A DNA stretch of 64,000 nucleotides. Source: Rossellomorea vietnamensis NBRC 101237. GTDB lineage: Bacteria; Bacillota; Bacilli; Bacillales; Bacillaceae_B. The stretch covers positions 62,001-126,000 of the forward strand of contig NZ_BCVQ01000002.1 in assembly GCF_001591825.1 (NCBI RefSeq), read 5' to 3'. Every line of letters starts with the position of its first letter. Position 1 is the first letter of the stretch. A model generated the notes under the pieces. That model did not search any database. It saw only the letters and a program-made list of their open reading frames with translations, and was not told the DNA's origin. The translations under genes were made by a program, and so were the position numbers. This document shows, one piece after another, positions 9,293 through 16,712 of the stretch.

Positions 9293-9438
9293 AGGACTTT
9301 CCTCCTTTTTCAAAAGTGTGAAAATTCGGTATCATATAAGCATACACCAATTGTTAACTATATTAAACCATAAATTCAAAGTCATTAAAAACTCATTCAG
9401 AGGTCTTTTAACCTAGTTAAACCCCATTTTATAGCCAA

Positions 9439-9467
9439 TTTACATACTTTCCTATTTAAATTATAAC
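9439..9467 (+). promoter_or_regulatory. SigA-type promoter of the first PlcR-like gene
   Basis: TTTACA (9439-9444), 17-base spacer, TATAAC (9462-9467), ending 28 bases before the TTG start at 9496. A palindrome TTTAAC-CTA-GTTAAA (9407-9421) lies just upstream and could be an operator. Confidence 0.6.
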
Positions 9468-9495
9468 TCTAGGAATATTTTTAGGAGTGAAACTA

Positions 9496-10389
9496 TTGGA
9501 CTTTTCAGCAATCGGGAAAAAAATAAGGGAATTGCGTAAAAATATCGGGTTATCACAAGAAGATGTAGCAGAAGGCATTTGTACGCAGGCCCAGATCAGT
9601 AAAATTGAAAAAGGGATTGTCTATCCTTACGCATCGACCCTTTATCAGATATCACAGAAGCTGGGAGTGGACGTCAACTACTTCTTTGATATTGGCATGA
9701 CACCGAGACTCGATTATATACAGGAAGTGGAAAACCAGTTAAAGGTTTTACGTAGAAGCCTACAATATGAAGAAATGATGGATATTATCCGAATGGAAGT
9801 TGGGAATCCTCTCTTTTCCCATAATAAGAAAAACCTTCAACTATTACTATGGCATAAAGGGATTTACCAAAACGAGGTTCAAAGTGACCATATTAAAGCG
9901 TCAGAAACGCTTGAAGAAGCCATTAAACTGACTCAAATTTCGAATAAAGTGTGGTCTGAGAGAGAACTTGAAATCCTGATGACGATGGGAGCCTTTTATA
10001 TAAATGATGATATTCATAAGGCTCTCGATATATTTAAAGAGGTGAAGGTCCACATCGAAGCTGTACCTCATCTGATTGATTTAACCATTATCACTAGGCT
10101 CTATTACCATATTGCAAGAGTACTGACGAGATTACAGAGGTTAGATGAATCCATTGAGTATTGTAAACGGGGAATCAATTGGTGCATTCAGAAGGACAAT
10201 ATGTTCGCACTGGGGGAACTTCACTACCATATTGGCTACAATTATGAGCTTAAAGGGGAACTCGACCTAACCAGGGACTATCTGAACAAGGCACTGATTG
10301 TATTCGAACTTCAAAAAGACGATAAATACGTCCAATTACTAAGGAACAAAATCAATGATCTGACCACCAAGGGGACGGAAACAGAGTAA
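9496..10389 (+). CDS. PlcR-like quorum-sensing transcription factor (HTH + TPR), copy 1
   Basis: A 297-aa cytosolic regulator of the RNPP type. An XRE helix-turn-helix (about 4-60; GICTQAQISKIEKG) is followed by tetratricopeptide helices (about 70-290) that in PlcR and NprR bind a re-imported signal peptide. A GTG at 9487 is in frame, but it overlaps the ribosome site AGGAG; the TTG at 9496 has correct spacing and gives a start MDFSAIGKK that matches MDYTAIGKK of the neighbour, so I use TTG. It is close in length to PlcR (285 aa). A second, roughly 60% identical copy follows 43 bases downstream on the same transcript. The C-terminal tail KGTETE is encoded by a GGGACGG motif that recurs in intergenic DNA here. 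The peptide gene at 9170-9292 is the obvious partner. Confidence 0.85.
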   Translation: MDFSAIGKKIRELRKNIGLSQEDVAEGICTQAQISKIEKGIVYPYASTLYQISQKLGVDVNYFFDIGMTPRLDYIQEVENQLKVLRRSLQYEEMMDIIRMEVGNPLFSHNKKNLQLLLWHKGIYQNEVQSDHIKASETLEEAIKLTQISNKVWSERELEILMTMGAFYINDDIHKALDIFKEVKVHIEAVPHLIDLTIITRLYYHIARVLTRLQRLDESIEYCKRGINWCIQKDNMFALGELHYHIGYNYELKGELDLTRDYLNKALIVFELQKDDKYVQLLRNKINDLTTKGTETE

Positions 10390-10432
10390 CGGGATAAAGA
10401 GACAGGTCCCGCCGCTAAGGAGGAGTGACCAC

Positions 10433-11341
10433 ATGGATTACACAGCCATCGGTAAGAAAATCGTCCAGATGCGAAAAGCCCTCGGTTTCACTCAAAAAGA
10501 TCTTGCGAAAGGAATCTGTACGCAGGCCCTGATCAGTCGGATTGAAAAAGGGGACATTTATCCCAACGCCTCCACGCTTTATGAAATAGCGAATAAACTG
10601 GGTGTGAATCTGAATTACTTCCTGGAAGTGGGATCTACTCCGAGAATTGATTACATTGAAGAAGTGGAGAACCAGCTGACCCGTTTGAGAAAAGCCATGG
10701 AGTATGAAGAGATGATGGAGATTGTGAGGGTGGAAGAGAAGAACCCCCTCTTTCATACAAATCCTTCTCACCTTCAGCTTCTTTATTGGCATAAGGGCAT
10801 TTACGAAAAGGAAGTTGAAAATCAAGGAGAGAAATCGTTTGCTACCTTAATACATGCGTTGAATATAACAGGAAATGACAAGAAGGCATTATCGGAAAGG
10901 GAGATGGAGATCATCCTATCCATGGGGGTCATCAAGTTCTCACTGCAGCAGTATGAAGAAGCGTTGACTCTTTATGATCGTGTGGCCCTTCGCCTGAAGA
11001 CCCATCCCCATTTAAACGATATCCGGATCCAAACGAAGCTGCTTTATAACATCGCCCGGGTGCATACTCGTTTAAGGAATGACGAGGAGTCCTTGAGATA
11101 CTGTAATGAAGGGATCAAGTGGTGCCTTGAAAATGAAAATATGTATCTGCTTGGAGAATTTCATTATCAAAAGGGGTATATCCTTGAACTTCAACATGAC
11201 ATTCCCGGTGCCATCAGCTACTTTAAAAAGTCCAGACTCATCTTCGAACTGCTGGAAGATCAGAAATACCTTCCCCTTATTTCTCAAAGAATCGAGCAAT
11301 TGGAGGCGAGGGTGAATGGGCAGGACCATCGTTCAACTTAA
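10433..11341 (+). CDS. PlcR-like quorum-sensing transcription factor (HTH + TPR), copy 2
   Basis: A 302-aa paralogue of the upstream gene with the same layout: XRE helix-turn-helix (about 4-60; GICTQALISRIEKG), the conserved linker NYFLEVGSTPRIDYI, then TPR helices to the C-terminus. The ribosome site AAGGAGGAG is 7-8 bases before ATG. No second peptide gene is visible downstream, so either both receptors share the AELPTLY-type peptide, or this copy listens to another signal or to none. It is co-transcribed with copy 1; downstream lies the operator and the SLH-nuclease gene at 11519. Confidence 0.85.
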   Translation: MDYTAIGKKIVQMRKALGFTQKDLAKGICTQALISRIEKGDIYPNASTLYEIANKLGVNLNYFLEVGSTPRIDYIEEVENQLTRLRKAMEYEEMMEIVRVEEKNPLFHTNPSHLQLLYWHKGIYEKEVENQGEKSFATLIHALNITGNDKKALSEREMEIILSMGVIKFSLQQYEEALTLYDRVALRLKTHPHLNDIRIQTKLLYNIARVHTRLRNDEESLRYCNEGIKWCLENENMYLLGEFHYQKGYILELQHDIPGAISYFKKSRLIFELLEDQKYLPLISQRIEQLEARVNGQDHRST

Positions 11342-11440
11342 CAAATAGGCCGAGGAACGGAATCTCAGGCCAGCTTAACCTCCCCAATCTCTTCTAATCA
11401 AAAACTTTCCAATTTTTGGTTGTTTAACAGACATTACTAG

Positions 11441-11458
11441 TGTAATAGAATTGTTACA
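11441..11458. promoter_or_regulatory. TGTAA-N8-TTACA operator upstream of the SLH/MBL gene
   Basis: An inverted repeat with the same half-sites and 18-base length as 9056-9073, and sharing TAGTGTAATAG with it. It is 61 bases before the ATG at 11519. A TTGTTT box lies 16-21 bases upstream of the repeat and may be the -35. A diverged version (TAGTATTATAGAAT, 13588-13601) precedes the paralogous gene at 13656. Confidence 0.5.
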
Positions 11459-11462
11459 AAAG

Positions 11463-11496
11463 ATACTCTTTCGAAATATTGAAAGGGTATTTTTTA
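11463..11496 (+). terminator. Hairpin plus T-run before the SLH/MBL gene (terminator or attenuator)
   Basis: ATACTCTTTC/GAAAGGGTAT (10-bp stem with one G:T pair, 8-base loop) followed by TTTTTTATTG. It can end the transcript of the PlcR-like genes. Because the only visible operator/promoter for the next gene is upstream of it, it would also lie in that gene's leader. Confidence 0.6.
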
Positions 11497-11518
11497 TTGT
11501 TAGGAGGGAGAGAGAAAG

Positions 11519-13231
11519 ATGAAAAGAATAATCGCTTCATTCGTAACCGTGATGATGGTTGCGGGATTACTCACACCATTTTCCGCTTCGGCGAAATCAT
11601 TTTCAGACGTTCCGACTACGCACACGTTCTTTGATGAAATTACGTATTTGTCAGACCAGGAAATCATCAATGGGTTTAATGAAGGAACATTTGCTCCAAG
11701 TAAACCGGTAACAAGGGCTGCAGCTGCAGCGATGATTGGAAGGGCCATTGGATTAGATGGCGAGCAACGGGCCACTACATTCGAGGATGTGGGTCAATCC
11801 AACTTTGCTTCTGGCTATATCCAATCGGCTGTGGAAGCGAAGGTCATTTCCGGGTATACGGACGGTACATATAAGCCCGGTAAAGTCGTCACGCGCGGAG
11901 AGATGGCAATCTTCCTTGCGAGAGCCTTCGATTTAACCGTCAAAGCGGAGACCTCATTTCGTGACGTATCTCCAAGCATGGCCGCTTCGGATTCTATCCT
12001 GAAAATCCTGGCAGAAGGCATAACAGGCGGATACACAGATGGTACATACAGGCCAAATCAGGATGTGACACGGGACCAATTCTCAGCATTCTTAGCAAGA
12101 GCACTGGATGACCGTTTTAAGCAAGATAAACCTAATACCCATGACCCTTTTTCAGCTCATTTTATTGATGTCGGTCAAGGGGACTCCACACTATTGACGC
12201 TTACTAACGGGAAAACAATATTAATCGATGGGGGTCGTCAATCAGCCGGTGAAAAGGTGGTGTCTTACCTTAAACAAGCTGGGGTAGACTCCATTGATTT
12301 AGTGGTAGCGACACATCCTGACGCTGATCATATAGGTGGTTTATTAGATGTATTAAAAGATATACCAGTGAAGAAAGTACTGGATAGCGGTAAAGCTCAT
12401 ACATCTCATACCTATTTAGACTATCTGAATCTGGTGGATCAAAAGAACATTCCTTTTGAAGTGGCAAAAACAGGTCAATCCATTGATTTGGATTCGAATG
12501 TACAGATAAAGGTGCTTCATGCAGATGAAAACGCAAGCGATAATAATGATGCGTCCATTGTATTACGAGCAACAAATGGATGTTCCAGTGTCCTGTTGAC
12601 AGCGGATGCTGGCCATGGGATCGAGGATGAAATGATCCGTAACGCCGATGTACAATCAACCGTACTCAGAACAGGCCATCACGGTAGTGACACCAGTACA
12701 TCTAAATCATTTGTAGAGGCGGTCAACCCGTCAGCAGCCATTCTTTCATACGGCGAAAATTCATACGGACACCCTGATCCAAAAGTACTTCAGAGCTTAA
12801 AGGATGCCGGATCAGAGATATACTCAACCTATGAAATGGGAGATATCGTAGCGAATTTCAATGGTTGTGAGGTAACGGTCGATGATCGTTCTTATAATGG
12901 GGATGGAAATGGAGTTTCGGAACCTGCCCCTGCAAATGTAATGATTTCAAGTGTCGATGTTGATGCTGAAGTCGTGACCATTAAGAATAATGGAAAAGAG
13001 GATGTGGATATGACCGGTTGGAAGTTAGTAAGTGAAGAAGGCAATCAATCCTTTGACTTCCCGAACGGCTTTGTTTTGAAAGCGGGTCGTACAGTTCATG
13101 TAACGTCCGGTAAATATGCAGCCCATAATCCTCCCGTATATTTGAAGTGGACAGGAAGCTATATCTGGAATAATGAAGGAGACTCCTCCGTTATATACAA
13201 TGCTAAGGGAGTGAAAGTAAGTGGCCACTAA
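11519..13231 (+). CDS. Surface-anchored ComEC-like MBL-fold protein with SLH and lamin-tail domains
   Basis: A 570-aa secreted protein. Residues 1-25 are a signal peptide, and three SLH repeats (about 26-200) anchor it to the wall. Residues about 213-455 are a metallo-beta-lactamase fold of the ComEC/Rec2 C-terminal type: opening FIDVGQGDS and IDGG, the metal motif H266-x-D268-x-D270-H271, then TADAGHG and TGHHGSD. Residues about 474-570 are a lamin-tail (LTD) domain, which is often attached to secreted nucleases. By family knowledge ComEC MBL domains act on DNA, so a surface nuclease is the best guess, but not proven. The ribosome site is AGGAGGG. The next gene (DUF3006-like) overlaps its last 11 bases. 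A close paralogue without the MBL domain lies at 13656. Confidence 0.85.
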   Translation: MKRIIASFVTVMMVAGLLTPFSASAKSFSDVPTTHTFFDEITYLSDQEIINGFNEGTFAPSKPVTRAAAAAMIGRAIGLDGEQRATTFEDVGQSNFASGYIQSAVEAKVISGYTDGTYKPGKVVTRGEMAIFLARAFDLTVKAETSFRDVSPSMAASDSILKILAEGITGGYTDGTYRPNQDVTRDQFSAFLARALDDRFKQDKPNTHDPFSAHFIDVGQGDSTLLTLTNGKTILIDGGRQSAGEKVVSYLKQAGVDSIDLVVATHPDADHIGGLLDVLKDIPVKKVLDSGKAHTSHTYLDYLNLVDQKNIPFEVAKTGQSIDLDSNVQIKVLHADENASDNNDASIVLRATNGCSSVLLTADAGHGIEDEMIRNADVQSTVLRTGHHGSDTSTSKSFVEAVNPSAAILSYGENSYGHPDPKVLQSLKDAGSEIYSTYEMGDIVANFNGCEVTVDDRSYNGDGNGVSEPAPANVMISSVDVDAEVVTIKNNGKEDVDMTGWKLVSEEGNQSFDFPNGFVLKAGRTVHVTSGKYAAHNPPVYLKWTGSYIWNNEGDSSVIYNAKGVKVSGH

Positions 13232-13466
13232 ATGGTATACGTTAGACCGTTTTGAAGGGGAAAAAGCCGTCCTTCTGCTAAGATCCAATGAACAGGAAGA
13301 AAAGGTAGTAGACAAAGAGAAAGTCATGCCTTCCAGAGAAGGGGACATATTAGAAGTTACCCTCTCTAAAGATGAAGAGATAGTTTCATTTAAAGTATTG
13401 GAAAAAGAAACGGAAGAAGCAAAGAAAAAGGCAAATGACCTTTTGAGGAATCTGCGAAATAAGTAA
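13221..13466 (+). CDS. DUF3006-like small protein coupled to the MBL gene
   Basis: An 81-aa product starting with GTG at 13221, overlapping the end of the MBL gene by 11 bases; AAGGGAG lies 9 bases upstream. It begins with a compact beta-rich part (residues 1-55, YTLDRFEGEKAVLL) and ends in a charged helix (EKETEEAKKKANDLL). This fits the DUF3006 family, which is commonly found next to ComEC-like MBL hydrolases. No export signal is visible, while the partner is exported, so the two may meet only before secretion, or this may be a cytosolic safeguard; that is speculation. The overlap implies translational coupling. Confidence 0.75.
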   Translation: MATKWYTLDRFEGEKAVLLLRSNEQEEKVVDKEKVMPSREGDILEVTLSKDEEIVSFKVLEKETEEAKKKANDLLRNLRNK

Positions 13467-13655
13467 GGGATAAGCAGGAATGTGTTTGGAGATTTCGCAA
13501 TAAATCCGTATTATAATGAAATCGATGTTGAAAACGCTTCAATATTGGTTTATATTTCCATACGCTTTATCGTTTCAATCGTTTTCATAGTATTATAGAA
13601 TGATGACAATGACACATACTTGTATTTTATGGAAAAAGTAAAAGGAGGAGAAACA

Positions 13656-14582
13656 ATGAAGAAATTAGTATCATCTTTTCTAGCCGTCCTAATGGTTGCG
13701 GGATTACTCACCCCATTTTCCGCTTTTGCGAAATCATTTTCAGACGTTCCGACGACTCACACGTTCTTTGAAGAAATTACGTACTTGTCAGACCAGGAAA
13801 TCATTAATGGATTCAGTGACGGAACATTTGCTCCAAGTAAGCCGGTAACACGGGCTGCGGCTGCAGCGATGATCGGAAGAGCCATTGGATTGGATGGGGA
13901 ACAACGGGCCACTAGATTCGAGGATGTGGGTCAATCCAACTTTGCTTCTGGCTATATCCAATCGGCTGTGGAAGCGAAAATCATTTCCGGGTATACGGAT
14001 GGGACGTTTAAGCCGAGTAAAGTCGTCACGCGTGGAGAAATGGCGATCTTCCTTGCGCGAGCCTTCGATTTAACTGTCAAAGCGGAGACCTCATTTCATG
14101 ACGTATCTCCAAGCATGGCCGCTTCGGATTCTATCCTGAAAATCCTGGCAGAAGGCATAACAGGTGGATACACGGATGGTACATACAGGCCAAATCAGGA
14201 TGTGACACGGGATCAATTCTCGGCATTCTTAGCAAGAGCACTGGATGACCGTTTCAAGCAAGATCCGGTACCAATACCGGGGAATTTAACGATTACTAGT
14301 GTTAATTTAGATAAAGAAGTGGTAACAATCAAGAACAACGGATCGAACGATGTGAACATGACCGGATGGAAGCTGGTAAGTGTAGAAGGGAATCAAACGT
14401 ATGACTTCCCGGCCAACTTTGTATTAAGATCGGGTACTACAGTACAAGTAACAACAGGAAATAACGCAGTTCATAACCCGCCTGCTTATTTGAAGTGGAC
14501 CAACGCCTACATCTGGAACAACGAAGGAGACACGGCGGAACTATACGACGCGTCGGGTAAAATGATTCATAGACTACCATAA
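13656..14582 (+). CDS. SLH and lamin-tail domain surface protein, paralogue of 11519-13231
   Basis: A 308-aa secreted protein starting at ATG 13656 (AAAGGAGGAG 6-8 bases upstream). The signal peptide, three SLH repeats (about 26-200) and lamin-tail domain (about 211-308) match the protein at 11519, but the MBL domain is absent: after DDRFKQD the sequence goes straight to PVPIPGNLTITSV. Long stretches of DNA in the SLH part are identical between the two genes (for example from 11785 and from 13919), so the duplication or gene conversion is recent. With no catalytic domain it may be a structural or binding protein. It has a diverged copy of the TAGTGTAATAG element upstream and ends at a large terminator shared with the convergent gene. 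Confidence 0.85.
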   Translation: MKKLVSSFLAVLMVAGLLTPFSAFAKSFSDVPTTHTFFEEITYLSDQEIINGFSDGTFAPSKPVTRAAAAAMIGRAIGLDGEQRATRFEDVGQSNFASGYIQSAVEAKIISGYTDGTFKPSKVVTRGEMAIFLARAFDLTVKAETSFHDVSPSMAASDSILKILAEGITGGYTDGTYRPNQDVTRDQFSAFLARALDDRFKQDPVPIPGNLTITSVNLDKEVVTIKNNGSNDVNMTGWKLVSVEGNQTYDFPANFVLRSGTTVQVTTGNNAVHNPPAYLKWTNAYIWNNEGDTAELYDASGKMIHRLP

Positions 14583-14587
14583 TAGAA

Positions 14588-14620
14588 GAGGGACGGACCT
14601 TTAAAAGGTCCGTCCCTTTC
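14588..14620. terminator. Bidirectional terminator built from a GGGACGG palindrome
   Basis: A 14-bp perfect inverted repeat AGGGACGGACCTTT/AAAGGTCCGTCCCT between two convergent genes. Its arms carry the GGGACGG motif found at other intergenic places in this window. Confidence 0.8.
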
Positions 14621-14661
14621 TGTAGCTGAGACGCAGGAACCTGTCCCTCTGTCCCAAAGCT

Positions 14662-15996
14662 TTACTTATGCTTCAAACGCAGGGTATGAAGCGGAGAGCC
14701 CTTATCAAAGTAAGAAGCATACAGCTCCATTCCATCTAAGCGATAAAGCTGAGTCCAGTATCCATCCAGTTCACTGATTCCTTCCCAATCTGGAGTGCCG
14801 ACGATTTTTTTGAAGGCAGGAGCAGTGACGGAGTCATCTTCGTTCATAAAATCAATCGTGACGATCTTCTTGGTCAGATCTGTATCACTTTCGGAATAAT
14901 AGGTGCATTGGCCATATGTTCTTCCATAGCCGCCCCCTAGATAACCTTCGGAGTCCGGTTCTGTTCCGTAGTAATCCATCACATCCTGTGCCGTACTTCC
15001 ATTAAGGGACATCGGGCAGCTTGTCATGATTTTATGGGATGCCAATTCCGTCACGTAGCCGTTGATCGGCTTTTGGTTCTCAGCTGTATTCGGAATATAA
15101 GTTACCGGTATGGTGATTGGGTCTCCTTTAAGGCCAGCCGTGATTTCCCCAACACCTAAACCTCGTGATGCGTAATATGAACCGTAATCAATTGACCTTA
15201 AAACACCGCCGGCATACTTAAAGCTTGGCTTATCGCCTTCAGTCGACGTAATGATTCTAATAGGCTGCAGGGGATTCGCATGAATCACCTCACCGTTCAA
15301 ATGAGAAGTTAGTGTCAGGTTGTTATCTTTATCCACTGCCAGCTTAATTTCAACCGCCTTCACATCTTCCACTGGCTGTTTAAACGAATCCTCTACCCCT
15401 CTCGCAAGGAAGGCACTAAACTCGCCACGCGTAATTGTTTTATAAGGGTAAAAGTGATAATCCGAGAACCCTTTCGCAATTCCGTTGTCATACACGTTCT
15501 GTATCGCTTCAAACGAAGCCATCGTCGGAGCCGTATCCTGGAAGACAGCCTCTGTGTCAGTCGTCAAATCAAAGGCACGTGAGATGAAGATCGCCATCTC
15601 GCCCCTTGTGACTAATTGATTCGGACGGAAAGTCCCGTCATTGTATCCATTAATAATTCCTTCTTCAACGGCTGATGCGATATAACCCGAAGCAAAGCTC
15701 TGCTCAGGCACATCCTTAAATGATGAATCCCTCTTTGTGCCGTCCAATCCAAGTGCCCGTCCTATCATGGCACTTGCTGCAGCGCGTGTAACGCCCTCGG
15801 TAGGACGGAACGTATCGTCCTCGTAACCGAAGATGATCTCTTCCCCGTGAAGAAACATAATTTCTTCATAAAACGATGTGTACTCCTTCACGTCCTTGAA
15901 TGTCGTTTCTTCTGCGAAGGCACCGGATGAGAAACCGGTCAGTGCGAGCAGTGTCGTAATGAATACCATTAAACTCTTTTTTGGTAGATTACCCAT
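14662..15996 (-). CDS. SLH-domain surface protein with unknown C-terminal domain
   Basis: A 444-aa secreted protein starting at ATG 15996 with AGGAGGG 5 bases upstream. Residues 1-29 are a signal peptide ending GAFAEE; three SLH repeats (about 31-205) are of the same subtype as those at 11519 and 13656 (VTRAAA.AMIGRALGLDG). The remaining 240 residues are beta-rich, with Cys in MTSCPMS and GQCTYY and several Gly/Tyr clusters; I recognise no family. It is convergent to the SLH/LTD gene and shares its terminator. An enzymatic or ligand-binding role on the cell surface is likely, but nothing indicates which. Confidence 0.85.
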   Translation of the reverse strand: MGNLPKKSLMVFITTLLALTGFSSGAFAEETTFKDVKEYTSFYEEIMFLHGEEIIFGYEDDTFRPTEGVTRAAASAMIGRALGLDGTKRDSSFKDVPEQSFASGYIASAVEEGIINGYNDGTFRPNQLVTRGEMAIFISRAFDLTTDTEAVFQDTAPTMASFEAIQNVYDNGIAKGFSDYHFYPYKTITRGEFSAFLARGVEDSFKQPVEDVKAVEIKLAVDKDNNLTLTSHLNGEVIHANPLQPIRIITSTEGDKPSFKYAGGVLRSIDYGSYYASRGLGVGEITAGLKGDPITIPVTYIPNTAENQKPINGYVTELASHKIMTSCPMSLNGSTAQDVMDYYGTEPDSEGYLGGGYGRTYGQCTYYSESDTDLTKKIVTIDFMNEDDSVTAPAFKKIVGTPDWEGISELDGYWTQLYRLDGMELYASYFDKGSPLHTLRLKHK

Positions 15997-16463
15997 GAAT
16001 TCCCTCCTAAACTTTGATAATACAAGTATAGTATGTTTTTAGAAATTAGTGGAATGATAACTCACAATAATGGCAATTTTTATATAATCAGGATGAATTA
16101 CCTAATTGTATAAAAAATTGTTCATTTCATATAAATCAATCCTTAGTTCATTTGAGTAGTTACAATTTTTTTTGGATTATCCGAATATGCCTAAAAGAAT
16201 AATTCAGGCTAAAGTCTTTAGAATTAGCCAGAAATCAATACAAAATATTAAAAATATAAAGAAAATTTAAAAATTGTGGTTTTTTCACTCTAAATAGGCT
16301 TGATGTACTATATATACCAAGGGTTAGAACGATGTCGAAATACCAATTATTATTACATTTAATAACAATTTTAGAAATATTTGGTTGATAATATAAGGAT
16401 TTAGAACTATCATAAAAGGTGCATATAGTAATTAATATATGTAAAAATCAAAAGGAGGAGATC
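15997..16463. other. AT-rich intergenic region before the modified-peptide cluster
   Basis: No gene is visible. It separates the divergent SLH gene (14662-15996) from the peptide cluster and marks a sharp fall in GC. It contains TGTCGAA (16333-16339), which matches the core of the Spo0A box, and many A/T runs. I could not fix a promoter with confidence. Confidence 0.5.
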
Positions 16464-16622
16464 ATGATGGCTGATAACACAAAAAAGTTAGATGTACAAG
16501 TAACTGAAAGTGGAGAAGTAGTTCCTTACGTAGATGGGAGTAGTACGAGTGGCTGTGCTGGTTGTTGCTCAACTACACAAGGTTGTGCGCCAGATATCAT
16601 CTGGAAATATTGCTCTGAGTAA
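16464..16622 (+). CDS. Thiazole/oxazole-modified peptide precursor
   Basis: A 52-aa precursor. The ribosome site AAAGGAGGAG precedes ATG 16464 (an ATG at 16467 is nearly as good); an upstream in-frame ATG at 16419 lacks a ribosome site. The N-terminal half (to about residue 24) is a charged leader (KKLDVQVTESGEVVPYVDG), and the C-terminal half is a core rich in Ser, Thr and Cys, including STSGCAGCCSTTQGC and a tail with WKYC. Such residues are what YcaO cyclodehydratases turn into azolines and SagB-type dehydrogenases into azoles. All the required enzymes follow directly. The core does not match streptolysin S, plantazolicin or heterocycloanthracin as I know them, so the product may be new. 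The leader cleavage site is unknown. Confidence 0.85.
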   Translation: MMADNTKKLDVQVTESGEVVPYVDGSSTSGCAGCCSTTQGCAPDIIWKYCSE

Positions 16623-16642
16623 TAGCTTTAATTAACAAAGTA

Positions 16643-16680
16643 GTAGGAGAATTGTACTGATTCTCCTCTACTTTATTTTA
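16643..16680 (+). terminator. Leaky terminator between precursor and biosynthesis genes
   Basis: GTAGGAGAAT/ATTCTC..CTAC stem with a 2-base bulge, followed by CTTTATTTTATTTATT. Such a hairpin is common after peptide precursor genes and makes much more precursor than enzyme mRNA. Confidence 0.6.
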
Positions 16681-16712
16681 TTTATTATTCTATTGAGATA
16701 GGAGAAAATAAA

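Noticed and set aside
9331-9345. PlcR-box-like TATCATATAAGCATA upstream of the peptide gene
   Set aside because: The spacing is one base short of the known PlcR box and the inner bases do not fit, so I do not list it as an operator.
5119-9479. 17-base identical sequence ATAACTCTAGGAATATT at 5119-5135 and 9463-9479
   Set aside because: AT-rich repeats of this length can occur by chance in 64 kb; only the second copy is part of a convincing promoter.
13530-13548. cre-like sequence TTGAAAACGCTTCAAT
   Set aside because: One base is missing relative to the CcpA consensus, so the two halves are out of register.
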